Positions 35,494-44,056 of a stretch of DNA of 64,000 bases are shown in pieces (within the stretch, counting starts at the first letter, position 1; every line of letters begins with the position of its first letter). A program made the position numbers and the translations under genes. Origin of the DNA: Agromyces marinus (GTDB taxonomy: Bacteria; Actinomycetota; Actinomycetes; Actinomycetales; Microbacteriaceae); assembly GCF_021442325.1 (NCBI RefSeq), contig NZ_CP087879.1:1116001-1180000 (forward strand). Reading direction: 5' to 3'. The notes beneath the pieces were generated by a model that saw only the letters and a list, made by a program, of their open reading frames with translations, ran no database searches and had not been told where the DNA came from.

Positions 35494-37530
35494 ATGACCA
35501 TCCCCGAACTCCGTCTCACCCCGGTCTCGCACGCGATCGGCAAGCGATCGCCCGTGACCTGCCGACTGAAGTGCGCCGACGCATGCCTCGGGCCCGAATG
35601 CAACACCTCGAACAACGCCCACTTCCGCGACATCGCGTCGCAGGCGATCTCCCGTCGTTCGGTGCTCGGCCTGGGCGTCGCCGGCGCGATCGGCCTCATG
35701 GTGGGCGGCGGCGCAGGAGGCGGCGTCGCCCCGGCCTTCGCTGCGAAGCCCGGGACCGCCGGGCTCGCGTTCACCCCGATCGCCCCCGTCGCCCGGACCG
35801 TGGACGCGTTCACCGTGCCGACCGGGTACCGCTGGCAGCCGATCATCCGCTGGGGCGACCCGCTGTTCTCCTCGGTGCCGGCCTTCGACTTCGAGGCCCA
35901 GACCGCCGAGGCCCAGGCCGGGCAGTTCGGCTACAACAACGACTACCTCGACATCATCGCCGACCCCAGCGGCAAGACGGGCGTGCTCGTGACCAACCAC
36001 GAGTACGTCAACCCCGACCTGATGTTCGCGCCCACGAACGACCCCGAGGAGCGCCGCCGCCGCGGCGAGGTCTTCAAGGCCGCCATGGGCATGGCGGTCG
36101 TCGAGGTGAAGCGCCGTCGCGTCGGCGACCCGTGGGAGTACGTGGTCGACGGCAGGCGCAACCGGCGCGTGACCGTCGAGTCGACGTTCGAGCTCACCGG
36201 TCCCGCCGCCGGCTCCGACCTCGTGAAGACGGCCGCCGACCCCGAGGGCCGCTGGGTGAAGGGCACCCTCGGCAACTGCGCCGGCGGCACCACGCCGTGG
36301 GGCACCGTGCTCTCGGGCGAGGAGAACTTCAACGGGTACTTCGCCTGGGCGGCCGACACGGCCGAGCAGAAGCGCTACAGCGCCACCCCGACCACGTCGA
36401 CGGAGACGGGCTGGGAGCAGTACGACGAGCGCTTCGACGCGCACCGCCCCGGCTACGTCAACGAGCCGAACCGGTTCGGCTGGATCGTCGAGATCGACCC
36501 GAGCGACCCGACGTCGACGCCGAAGAAGCACACCGCGATGGGCCGCTTCAAGCACGAGGGCGCCAACGTCACGATCGCCGAGGACGGCCGCGTGGTGGCG
36601 TACATGGGCGACGACGAGCGCAACGACTACCTGTACAAGTTCGTCTCGAAGGGCCGCTACACGGCGGCGACCTCGACGGGTGCGCGCAAGAAGAACCTGC
36701 GCCTGCTGAGCGAGGGCGACCTGTTCGTCGCGCGCTTCACGGGCAACTCTCCTGCGGCCGAGATCACGGGCGACGGCATGCTGCCGTCGGACGGCGCCTT
36801 CGACGGCGGCGGCGAGTGGGTCGCGCTCACGCGCGACGGCGAGAGCGTCGTGCCCGGCATGTCGACCGAACAGGTGCTCGTCCACACGCGCCTCGCAGCC
36901 GACCTCATGGGGGCCACCAAGATGGACCGCCCCGAGGACGTCGAACCGAACCCGCGCACCGGAAAGGTGTACCTCGCGCTCACGAACAACAGCCGCCGCA
37001 CGGTCGCGACCCTCGACGAGGTCAACCCGATCACCGGCAACCGCTTCGGGCACGTCGTCGAGATCACCGAGACCTCGGGCCAGGCGGGGGAGCGCTTCGC
37101 CTGGAGCATCCTGCTGCTGTGCGGCGACCCGGCGGTGAACGAGGCCACGTACTTCGCGGGCTTCCCGAAGGAACTGGTCTCACCGATCTCCTGCCCCGAC
37201 AACGTCGCCTTCGACTCCGAGGGCAACCTCTGGATCTCGACCGACGGCCAGCCGAGCACGATCGGCTACAACGACGGCCTGTTCCGGGTGCCGCTCGAGG
37301 GAGACCAGCGCGGCAATGTGCAGCAGTTCCTCGCGGTTCCGCGCGAAGCCGAGACCTGCGGGCCCGTGATCCACGACCGCGAGGGGCTCGTGTTCGTCGC
37401 GGTGCAGCACCCCGGCGAGAACGGGTCGGTCGGCGCGCAGACGTCGTACTTCCCGGACTACGTCGCGGCGCACACGGGCGACCGGGTCGCCGCGCCGCGG
37501 CCCTCGGTCGTGCAGGTCTGGAAGGGCTGA
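35494..37530 (+). CDS. phoX: PhoX-type alkaline phosphatase (DUF839), Tat-exported
   Basis: This 678-residue protein belongs to the PhoX/DUF839 family, calcium/iron-dependent extracellular phosphatases. A twin-arginine signal (SRRSVLGLG, about 53-61) with a glycine-rich hydrophobic core follows an unusually long N-region holding four cysteines (C23, C27, C31, C36). Family stretches include VLVTNHEYVNP, GTLGNCAGGTTPWGTVLSGEENFNGYF, KKHTAMGRFKHEGANV, MDRPEDVEPNP and PDNVAFDSEGNLWISTDGQ. The ATG follows gaggag by 6 nt. A candidate Pho box lies upstream. It converges with the alanine symporter gene with only 12 bp between stops. Confidence 0.88.
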   Translation: MTIPELRLTPVSHAIGKRSPVTCRLKCADACLGPECNTSNNAHFRDIASQAISRRSVLGLGVAGAIGLMVGGGAGGGVAPAFAAKPGTAGLAFTPIAPVARTVDAFTVPTGYRWQPIIRWGDPLFSSVPAFDFEAQTAEAQAGQFGYNNDYLDIIADPSGKTGVLVTNHEYVNPDLMFAPTNDPEERRRRGEVFKAAMGMAVVEVKRRRVGDPWEYVVDGRRNRRVTVESTFELTGPAAGSDLVKTAADPEGRWVKGTLGNCAGGTTPWGTVLSGEENFNGYFAWAADTAEQKRYSATPTTSTETGWEQYDERFDAHRPGYVNEPNRFGWIVEIDPSDPTSTPKKHTAMGRFKHEGANVTIAEDGRVVAYMGDDERNDYLYKFVSKGRYTAATSTGARKKNLRLLSEGDLFVARFTGNSPAAEITGDGMLPSDGAFDGGGEWVALTRDGESVVPGMSTEQVLVHTRLAADLMGATKMDRPEDVEPNPRTGKVYLALTNNSRRTVATLDEVNPITGNRFGHVVEITETSGQAGERFAWSILLLCGDPAVNEATYFAGFPKELVSPISCPDNVAFDSEGNLWISTDGQPSTIGYNDGLFRVPLEGDQRGNVQQFLAVPREAETCGPVIHDREGLVFVAVQHPGENGSVGAQTSYFPDYVAAHTGDRVAAPRPSVVQVWKG

Positions 37531-37542
37531 GCGCACGGATAT

Positions 37543-39057
37543 CTACCGTGGCTCGTCCTCGTGACGCAGGTGGTCGCGGTGCTTCTCCGCCTGGCGGCGC
37601 TTGGTCGCGACGTCGATCGGGCCCGTCACGGACCGCTCGTCGACCCAGCACTCGATGCCCGCGACGTCCGGGAGGAGGTCCCGCGTGAAGACGGGGTCGC
37701 GGCCCTGCCGACGCTGGTGCGTGTAGTCGCGGAGGAGCCGGAAGGCGATGCCCGAGAGCAGCGCGATGGCGATGAGGTTCACGAGCGCCATGAGACCCAT
37801 GATCCCGTCGGCCGTGTTCCAGACGAGGTCCGCTCCCGCGATCGAGCCGACGAAGATCGCGACGACGACGAGCGAACGATAGGTCGTGAGCACCCATCGC
37901 CGGGGCGAGATGAACTCGATGTTCGATTCGCCGTAGTAGTAGTTGCCGAGGATCGAGCTGAACGCCAGCAGGAACACCACGATCGTCAGCAGCACGCCGG
38001 ACCACGGCCCGAGGGTCGCGACCATCGCGTCCTGCGTGAGCCCGATGCCGCGTTCGGCGTTCGCGAGGTCGGGGTTCGAGAGCAGGATGATGAACGCCGT
38101 GATCGAGCACACCAGGAACGTGTCGAAGTACACCCCGAGGGTCTGGACGAGACCCTGCTTGACGGGGTGGGTGACGGCTGCGCTCGCGCCGGCGTTCGGC
38201 GCCGAGCCGAGACCGGCCTCGTTCGAGAACATGCCGCGCTTGACCCCGGTCAGGATGATCGTGCCGAGCGTCGCGCCGACGACTTCGTTGAAGCCGAACG
38301 CCTCGGTGAAGATCGAGGCGAACACGGCTGGGAGCTCGGTGATGTTCATGGCGACGATCACGAGCCCGATGAGCAGGTAGGTCAGCGCCATGAGCGGAAC
38401 GACCGCCTGGGTGACCGAGGCGATGCGGCGGACGCCCCCGAACACCACGAGCCCGGTGAGGGTGGCGATCGCCGCGCCGACCGCCCACCCGACCCAGCCC
38501 GGTGCGCCGCCCGGGGCCACGGTGCTCGCGAACGAGGCGCTGATCGTGTTCGCCTGGAGCGAGGAGAACGCGAACGGGAAGCAGAGGATCAGGATGACGG
38601 CGAAGAGGATGCCGGCCCATCGCGCCTTGAGTCCTCGTTCGATGTAGTACGCGGGTCCGCCGCGGAAGCCGTCCTCGTCTCGCACCTTGAAGAGCTGCCC
38701 GAGGCTGGATTCGACGAACGCCGATGCGCCGCCGATGAAGGCCATGAGCCACATCCAGAAGATCGCGCCGGGTCCGCCGATCGCGATCGCGGTGCCCACG
38801 CCGGCGATGTTGCCGACGCCGACGCGGGAGGCCGCGGAGATCGTGAACGCCTGGAACGCCGAGACGGATTGCGGCGCGCCGTCCTCGTCGCGGGGCGTCT
38901 TGTCGGTCAGGGTCCGGAACATCTCCGGGATGAGCCGGAACTGCACGACCCCCGAACGGATCGTGAAGTACACGCCGAGCATCACCACGACCGGGAGCAC
39001 GATCCAGGTCCAGAGCCCGTCGCCGGCGTCGAGCACGAAGTCGTTGAGGACGTCCAT
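37543..39057 (-). CDS. Sodium:alanine/glycine symporter (AGCS family)
   Basis: This 504-residue transporter has about ten to eleven helices and AGCS landmarks: the FQAFTISAASRVGVGNIAGVGTAIAIGGPGAIFWMW region, GGPAYYIERGL, the GMFSNEAGLGSAPNA motif and NYYYGESNIEF. The family imports alanine, glycine or D-alanine with sodium. A hydrophilic tail of about 60 residues ends in a Lys/Arg/His-rich segment. Start at ATG 39057; the frame extends far upstream only as antisense to nusA. It is divergent from nusA. Confidence 0.9.
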   Translation of the reverse strand: MDVLNDFVLDAGDGLWTWIVLPVVVMLGVYFTIRSGVVQFRLIPEMFRTLTDKTPRDEDGAPQSVSAFQAFTISAASRVGVGNIAGVGTAIAIGGPGAIFWMWLMAFIGGASAFVESSLGQLFKVRDEDGFRGGPAYYIERGLKARWAGILFAVILILCFPFAFSSLQANTISASFASTVAPGGAPGWVGWAVGAAIATLTGLVVFGGVRRIASVTQAVVPLMALTYLLIGLVIVAMNITELPAVFASIFTEAFGFNEVVGATLGTIILTGVKRGMFSNEAGLGSAPNAGASAAVTHPVKQGLVQTLGVYFDTFLVCSITAFIILLSNPDLANAERGIGLTQDAMVATLGPWSGVLLTIVVFLLAFSSILGNYYYGESNIEFISPRRWVLTTYRSLVVVAIFVGSIAGADLVWNTADGIMGLMALVNLIAIALLSGIAFRLLRDYTHQRRQGRDPVFTRDLLPDVAGIECWVDERSVTGPIDVATKRRQAEKHRDHLRHEDEPR

Positions 39058-39135
39058 CGCCCCAGCATGGCACCTTCCGCGAGGAACCCTCGGGAACCGG
39101 GGGCGGCCGCGTGGCCCGGCGGGCCGGGCATCCGC

Positions 39136-39141
39136 TACGCT
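39136..39141 (+). promoter_or_regulatory. Candidate -10 box of the nusA operon
   Basis: TACGCT at 39136-39141 would place the transcript start near 39148, giving a leader of about 48 nt with a small hairpin (TCCGCC/GGCGGA, 39149-39169) before the ribosome site gaggagg. Confidence 0.4.
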
Positions 39142-39195
39142 TGAGTGTTCCGCCCGCGGGGGAGGCGGACTGAGAGCTGAATAGAGGAGGCCGGA

Positions 39196-40194
39196 ATGGA
39201 CATCGACCTCAGCGTGCTCCGCATGATGGAGCGCGAGAAGGAGATCCCGTTCGACGAACTGGTGCAGATCATCGAGCAGGCGATCCTGATGGCCTACCTC
39301 AAGCACACCGATCCAGCCGTCCACGGGCACGCCAACCCGCGAGGCGCGCGAGCGCACCTCGACCGCAAGACCGGGCACGTGTCGATCTACGTGCCCGAAC
39401 TCGACGAGAACGGCGACGTCATCGGCGAGGCCGAGGACTCGCCGAGCGACTTCGGGCGGATCGCGGCGTTCGCGGCGAAGCAGGTCATCAACCAGCGCCT
39501 GCGCGACATCGCGGACGACGCCGTGCTCGGCGAGTTCCGCGGGCGCGAGGGCGACATCGTCGCCGGCATCATCCAACAGGGACCGAACCCGCGGATGGTG
39601 CACATCGACCTGGGCACCGTCGAGGCCATCCTCCCGCCGGAGGAGCAGGTCCCGGGCGAGGAGTACCCCCACGGCCAGCGCATCCGCGTCTACGTGACGA
39701 GCGTCGCGAAGGGCGCGAAGGGGCCCGCGATCACCGTCTCCCGGACCCACCCCGCGCTCGTCCGCAAGCTCTTCGCGCTCGAGGTCCCCGAGATCGCGTC
39801 GGGCGTCGTCGAGATCGTCTCGCTCGCGCGTGAGGCCGGGCACCGCACGAAGATCGCGGTGCGGGCGAACCAGCCGGGCGTCAACGCGAAGGGCGCGTGC
39901 ATCGGCGAGCTGGGTCAGCGCGTGCGGGCGGTCACTGCCGAGCTCGGCAACGAGAAGATCGACATCGTCGACTGGAACGACGACCTCGCGACGTTCGTCG
40001 CGTCGGCGCTCTCGCCGGCGAAGGTCACCAGGGCGTTCGTGATCGACGACGGCACGCGTGCGGTGCGCGCGCTCGTGCCCGACTACCAGCTGTCGCTCGC
40101 GATCGGCAAGGAGGGCCAGAACGCCCGCCTCGCGGCCAAGCTCACGGGCGCGAAGATCGACATCCAGCCCGATTCGATCCTCGACAAGGCCTGA
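39196..40194 (+). CDS. nusA: Transcription termination/antitermination factor NusA
   Basis: This 332-residue protein binds RNA polymerase and nascent RNA. It has the N-terminal polymerase-binding domain (MDIDLSVLRMMEREKEI), an S1 domain at about 108-180 and two KH domains (ACIGELGQRVRAV; LSLAIGKEGQNARLAAKLTGAKIDI). It lacks the C-terminal acidic repeats of E. coli NusA, as usual in Gram-positives. A strong ribosome site (gaggagg) precedes the ATG. rimP, normally the gene in front of nusA, is absent here; an alanine symporter gene lies there instead. Confidence 0.95.
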   Translation: MDIDLSVLRMMEREKEIPFDELVQIIEQAILMAYLKHTDPAVHGHANPRGARAHLDRKTGHVSIYVPELDENGDVIGEAEDSPSDFGRIAAFAAKQVINQRLRDIADDAVLGEFRGREGDIVAGIIQQGPNPRMVHIDLGTVEAILPPEEQVPGEEYPHGQRIRVYVTSVAKGAKGPAITVSRTHPALVRKLFALEVPEIASGVVEIVSLAREAGHRTKIAVRANQPGVNAKGACIGELGQRVRAVTAELGNEKIDIVDWNDDLATFVASALSPAKVTRAFVIDDGTRAVRALVPDYQLSLAIGKEGQNARLAAKLTGAKIDIQPDSILDKA

Positions 40195-40228
40195 TCGGGC
40201 CGACACGACCTGATCGAGCCCGACACGA
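40190..40228. repeat. Tandem 19/20-bp duplication spanning the nusA stop codon
   Basis: cctgatcgggccgacacga (40190-40208, containing the nusA TGA) is followed by a near-copy of 20 bp (40209-40228). The second unit is non-coding. Confidence 0.65.
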
Positions 40229-40287
40229 CCCGGCCTCGGCGCTCCGTGCGCGGCGCGCGCGGGGGACGCCCCGAACGGAGGTGTAGG

Positions 40288-40533
40288 ATGGAACCCGTCA
40301 GAACGTGCATCGGATGCCGTTCGCGTGCCCCGCGGTCCTCGCTTCTGAGGGTCGTCGCCCAGAACTCTCGAGTCCTCGCCGACACGTCGGCGGTGCTTCC
40401 CGGGCGTGGCGCGTGGCTGCATCCGACGCTCGAGTGCTTCCGACTCGCCCAGCGGCGGCGCGCCTTCGGGCGCGCACTTCGTCTGGGCGGCGAAACCGAT
40501 GCATCCGATGTGGAGAACAGGTTGAACGGCTAA
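40288..40533 (+). CDS. ylxR: YlxR family RNA-binding protein
   Basis: This 81-residue DUF448 protein is found between nusA and infB in most bacteria. It begins MEPVRTCIGCRSRAPR, with the two conserved cysteines, and contains LLRVVAQ and LPGRGAWLHP. I chose the ATG at 40288, 6 nt after ggagg. The family binds RNA or RNase P RNA, or acts as a nucleoid-associated regulator in the few cases studied. Confidence 0.9.
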   Translation: MEPVRTCIGCRSRAPRSSLLRVVAQNSRVLADTSAVLPGRGAWLHPTLECFRLAQRRRAFGRALRLGGETDASDVENRLNG

Positions 40534-40579
40534 TGGACAACTCATGAGCGGCTCGAAATGAGACCCGTCCGTCATTGAT

Positions 40580-40606
40580 GGTCCGCCCCTGTGCCGGGGT
40601 CGGACC
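40580..40606 (+). promoter_or_regulatory. Leader hairpin directly before infB
   Basis: GGTCCG (40580-40585) pairs with CGGACC (40601-40606), extended inside by CCCC/GGGG. The stem ends about 6 nt before the infB ribosome site (aggagag), so it could regulate infB translation or act as a processing site. Confidence 0.4.
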
Positions 40607-40621
40607 CGGAACAGGAGAGAA

Positions 40622-43447
40622 GTGGCTGCCAAACCACGCGTACACGAGATCGCCAGCGAACTCGGCGTCGACAGCAAGGTCGCGCTCGAGAAGCTGAAGG
40701 AGATGGGCGAATACGTCAAGGGCCCGTCGTCCTCGATCGAACCCCCCGTCGCCCGCAAGCTCCGCGCCGCCCTCGAGGGCGCAGCGGGCGCGCCTGCCGA
40801 GGCGGGCAAGTCCGCCGCGGCCAAGCCAGGCGCGGCCAAGCCCGGCGCGGGCAAGCCCGGGCCGAAGCCGGGGCCGAAGCCCGCGGCCGACGCCCCGAAG
40901 AGCGTCGCCGAGCGTCAGGCCGAGGCCGAGCAGAAGGCCGCCGCGGCTGCCGCCGAGAAGAAGTCGGCTGCGGCCGAGACCTCGGCTGCCGACCAGGCGC
41001 CTGCCGAGGCGCCCGCCGCACCTGCGGCCGAGGCTCCGGCGCAGCGCCCCGGCGGTGCGCCCAAGCCCGGCGGGCCCAAGCCCGCCGACACCGCCCGCCC
41101 CGGCGCGCCCAAGCCCGGCCAGGGCGGCGCACCGCGTCCCGGCGGCCCCCGCCCTGGTGCACCGCGCCCCGGCAACAACCCGTACTCGAGCTCGCAGGGC
41201 ATGGGCCAGCGCCCGAGCCAGCCGCGTCCGGGCAACAACCCGTTCTCGAGCTCGCAGGGCATGGGCCAGCGCCCCACGCCGGGCAACATCCCGCGGCCCC
41301 AGCCGCCGCGGCCCGGCGCTCCGCGGCCCGGCGCCCCGCGCCCCGGTGGTGGCGGCGGCGGTCGCCCCGGCGGCTTCCAGCGCCCCGGTGGCGGTGGCGG
41401 CGGCGGCGCGCGTCCCGGTGGCGGCGGCGGCTTCGGCGGCCCTCGTCCCGGCGGCGGCTTCGGCGGCCCGCGTCCCGCGGGCGGCGGCGGTCGTGGTCGC
41501 GGCCCGGGCGGCGGCACCGCGGGTGCCTTCGGTCGCGGTGGCGGCAAGAGCAAGTCGCGCAAGTCGAAGCGGACGAAGCGGGCAGAATTCGAGATGCGGG
41601 AGGCCCCGTCGCTCGGTGGCGTGAGCGTTCCGCGCGGCGACGGCAACACCGTCATCCGCCTGCGTCGAGGCTCCTCGATCTCCGACTTCGCCGACAAGAT
41701 CGACGCGAACCCCGGTTCGCTCGTCACGGTGCTGTTCCACCTCGGTGAGATGGCGACGGCCACCGAGTCGCTCGACGAGGCCACCTTCGAGGTGCTCGGC
41801 GCCGAGCTCGGCTACAAGATCCAGGTCGTCTCCCCCGAGGACGAGGACCGCGAGCTCCTCGAGGGCTTCGCGATCGACCTCGACCAGGAGCTCGAGGACG
41901 AGACCGACGAGGACCTCCGGGCGCGCCCGCCGGTCGTCACGGTCATGGGCCACGTCGACCACGGAAAGACGCGACTGCTCGACGCCATCCGCAACGCGAA
42001 CGTCGTCGCGGGCGAGGCCGGCGGCATCACGCAGCACATCGGTGCGTACCAGGTGCACACCCAGCACGACAGCATCGATCGCGCGATCACCTTCATCGAC
42101 ACCCCGGGTCACGAGGCGTTCACCGCCATGCGCGCCCGTGGTGCGCAGGTGACCGACATCGCGATCCTCGTGGTCGCGGCCGACGACGGCATCATGCCGC
42201 AGACGATCGAGGCGCTGAACCACGCGCAGTCGGCGAACGTGCCGATCGTGGTCGCGGTGAACAAGATCGACAAGCCCGACGCCAATCCCGGCAAGGTGCG
42301 CCAGCAGCTCACCGAGTTCGGCCTCGTGGCCGAGGAGTACGGCGGCGACGTCATGTTCGTCGACGTCTCGGCGCGCGAGAACATCGGCATCCAGGACCTC
42401 CTGGACGCGGTGCTGCTCACGGCCGACGCCGGGCTCGACCTGCGCGCGAACCCCGACAAGGACGCCCGAGGCGTGGCCATCGAGGCCAAGCTCGACAAGG
42501 GCCGCGGTGCGGTTGCGACCGTGCTCATCCAGTCGGGCACGCTGAAGGTCGGCGACGCGATCGTCGCGGGCACGGCCTACGGCCGCGTCCGTGCGATGAG
42601 CGACGAGAACGGCGAGCCCGTGCACGAGGCGACGCCGTCGCGGCCGGTCCAGGTGCAGGGCCTCTCGAGCGTCCCGCGCGCCGGCGACACCTTCCTCGTC
42701 ACCGAGGAGGACCGCACGGCCCGCCAGATCGCCGAGAAGCGCGAGGCCGCCGAGCGCAACGCCCAGCTGGCCAAGGCTCGCAAGCGGATCTCGCTCGAGG
42801 ACTTCACGCGTGCGCTGGAGGAGGGCAAGGTCGAGGCGCTCAACCTCATCATCAAGGGCGACGTGTCGGGTGCCGTCGAGGCGCTCGAGGAGTCGCTGAT
42901 GAAGATCGAGGTCGACGACTCGGTGCAGCTGCGCATCCTCCACCGCGGTGTGGGTGCCGTGACCGAGAGCGACATCGACCTGGCCACGATCGACAACGCG
43001 ATCGTGATCGGCTTCAACGTCCGCCCCGACGTGAAGGCACGTGAGCGCGCCGCCCGCGAGGGCGTCGACGTGCGCTTCTACTCGGTCATCTACAACGCCA
43101 TCGACGACATCGAGAACTCGCTCAAGGGCATGCTCAAGCCCGAGTTCGAAGAGGTGCAGTCGGGTGTCGCCGAGATCCGCGAGGTGTTCCGCTCCTCGAA
43201 GTTCGGCAACATCGCCGGTGTCATCGTGCGATCGGGGACGATCACGCGAAACGCCAAGGCACGCGTCATCCGCGACGGCGTCGTGGTCGGCGACAACCTG
43301 GCCATCGAGTCGCTGCGTCGATTCAAGGACGACGTCACCGAGGTCCGCACGGACTTCGAGGCGGGCATCGGCCTCGGCAAGTACAACGACATCCAGGTCG
43401 GCGACGAGATCGAGACCATCGAGATGCGCGAGAAGCCGCGGGCCTAG
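40622..43447 (+). CDS. infB: Translation initiation factor IF-2
   Basis: This 941-residue GTPase brings fMet-tRNA to the 30S subunit. After a short IF2_N domain comes a low-complexity stretch of about 250 residues rich in Ala, Pro, Gly and Lys, including a 60-bp-period repeat ([15 protein letters not shown] twice) and many PGAPR and poly-Gly runs. A second IF2_N domain (about 340-400) precedes the G domain: GHVDHGKT at 443-450, DTPGHEAF and NKIDK. Domains II-IV follow with normal length. The start is a GTG after caggagag. The long Gly/Pro-rich linker is usual in actinobacteria. Confidence 0.96.
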   Translation: MAAKPRVHEIASELGVDSKVALEKLKEMGEYVKGPSSSIEPPVARKLRAALEGAAGAPAEAGKSAAAKPGAAKPGAGKPGPKPGPKPAADAPKSVAERQAEAEQKAAAAAAEKKSAAAETSAADQAPAEAPAAPAAEAPAQRPGGAPKPGGPKPADTARPGAPKPGQGGAPRPGGPRPGAPRPGNNPYSSSQGMGQRPSQPRPGNNPFSSSQGMGQRPTPGNIPRPQPPRPGAPRPGAPRPGGGGGGRPGGFQRPGGGGGGGARPGGGGGFGGPRPGGGFGGPRPAGGGGRGRGPGGGTAGAFGRGGGKSKSRKSKRTKRAEFEMREAPSLGGVSVPRGDGNTVIRLRRGSSISDFADKIDANPGSLVTVLFHLGEMATATESLDEATFEVLGAELGYKIQVVSPEDEDRELLEGFAIDLDQELEDETDEDLRARPPVVTVMGHVDHGKTRLLDAIRNANVVAGEAGGITQHIGAYQVHTQHDSIDRAITFIDTPGHEAFTAMRARGAQVTDIAILVVAADDGIMPQTIEALNHAQSANVPIVVAVNKIDKPDANPGKVRQQLTEFGLVAEEYGGDVMFVDVSARENIGIQDLLDAVLLTADAGLDLRANPDKDARGVAIEAKLDKGRGAVATVLIQSGTLKVGDAIVAGTAYGRVRAMSDENGEPVHEATPSRPVQVQGLSSVPRAGDTFLVTEEDRTARQIAEKREAAERNAQLAKARKRISLEDFTRALEEGKVEALNLIIKGDVSGAVEALEESLMKIEVDDSVQLRILHRGVGAVTESDIDLATIDNAIVIGFNVRPDVKARERAAREGVDVRFYSVIYNAIDDIENSLKGMLKPEFEEVQSGVAEIREVFRSSKFGNIAGVIVRSGTITRNAKARVIRDGVVVGDNLAIESLRRFKDDVTEVRTDFEAGIGLGKYNDIQVGDEIETIEMREKPRA
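41171..41277 (+). repeat. 60-bp-period repeat in the infB linker
   Basis: Two nearly identical units begin at 41171 and 41231 and encode [15 protein letters not shown] and [15 protein letters not shown]. They lie in the flexible N-terminal linker of IF-2. Confidence 0.75.
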
Positions 43448-43459
43448 GCCCAGGCATCC

Positions 43460-43489
43460 GGTCCGGGGCGGCGCGAGCCGCCCCGGACC
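43460..43489 (+). terminator. Perfect 13-bp hairpin with GCGA tetraloop between infB and rbfA
   Basis: GGTCCGGGGCGGC (43460-43472) and GCCGCCCCGGACC (43477-43489) are exact complements around a GCGA (GNRA-type) loop. It lies 13 bp after the infB stop and ends just before the rbfA ribosome site (ggaagg). It may be a terminator or attenuator, or an RNA processing or stability element in the operon. Confidence 0.55.
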
Positions 43490-43510
43490 TTCCCCGGAAG
43501 GATGGACAGC

Positions 43511-43954
43511 ATGGCTGATCCGCAGCGGGCCAGGAAGCTGGCCGACCGCATCAAGGAGATCGTCGCGCGACGTCTCGACAAGGGACTGCGCGACCCGCGC
43601 CTCGGGTTCGTGACGATCACGGACGTCCGCGTGACCGGCGACCTGCAGCACGCGAGCATCTTCTACACCGTCTACGGCACCGATGAGGAGCGCCGCGACT
43701 CGGCGCTCGCGCTGAAGGCCGCGACGGGGATGCTCCGCAGCGAGGTCGGGCGGAACATCACCGCGCGCCTCACGCCGACGCTCGAGTTCATCGCGGATGC
43801 GATCCCTGAGAACGCCCAGCACATCGAGGAGCTCCTCCGCGAGGCACGCGAGCGCGACCAGGCCACCACCGCCATGGCGGCGACCGCCGCGTTCGCGGGC
43901 GACGCCGACCCCTACGTGAAGCCGCGCGAGGTCGACGAAGAGGTCGAGGACTGA
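43511..43954 (+). CDS. rbfA: Ribosome-binding factor A
   Basis: This 147-residue KH-like protein is needed for 16S rRNA 5'-end maturation. It shows RARKLADRIKEIVARRL, DPRLGFVTITDVRVTGDLQHASIFYTV and LTPTLEFIAD. I chose the ATG at 43511 (MADPQRARKLAD), 9 nt after ggaagg; the ATG at 43502 would overlap the ribosome site. The C-terminus has an acidic tail. It closes the nusA-infB transcript; truB, often next, is 5.4 kb away. Confidence 0.93.
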   Translation: MADPQRARKLADRIKEIVARRLDKGLRDPRLGFVTITDVRVTGDLQHASIFYTVYGTDEERRDSALALKAATGMLRSEVGRNITARLTPTLEFIADAIPENAQHIEELLREARERDQATTAMAATAAFAGDADPYVKPREVDEEVED

Positions 43955-44042
43955 CCGGCCCGGGCCCGGTGGAGGTCGCGCTCGAGCGCGCGTGAGCGCG
44001 GCGAGGGGCCTGTCGCCCTGTCGCCGCCGTCGTTGCGCAGAG

Positions 44043-44048
44043 TAGACT
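44043..44048 (+). promoter_or_regulatory. -10 box of the receiver/TrxR-like fusion gene
   Basis: TAGACT lies 8 nt before the ATG at 44057. Confidence 0.4.
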
Positions 44049-44056
44049 CCGGGCGC

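Noticed and set aside
35491-37053. Long minus-strand frame over phoX
   Set aside because: No start signal, motif or codon pattern; shadow of phoX.
37561-39144. 527-codon plus-strand frame over the symporter gene
   Set aside because: Charged, low-complexity antisense of a clear AGCS transporter.
41280-41560. Gly/Pro-rich run in infB as a collagen-like or separate gene
   Set aside because: It is the normal flexible linker of actinobacterial IF-2, in frame with both IF2_N domains.
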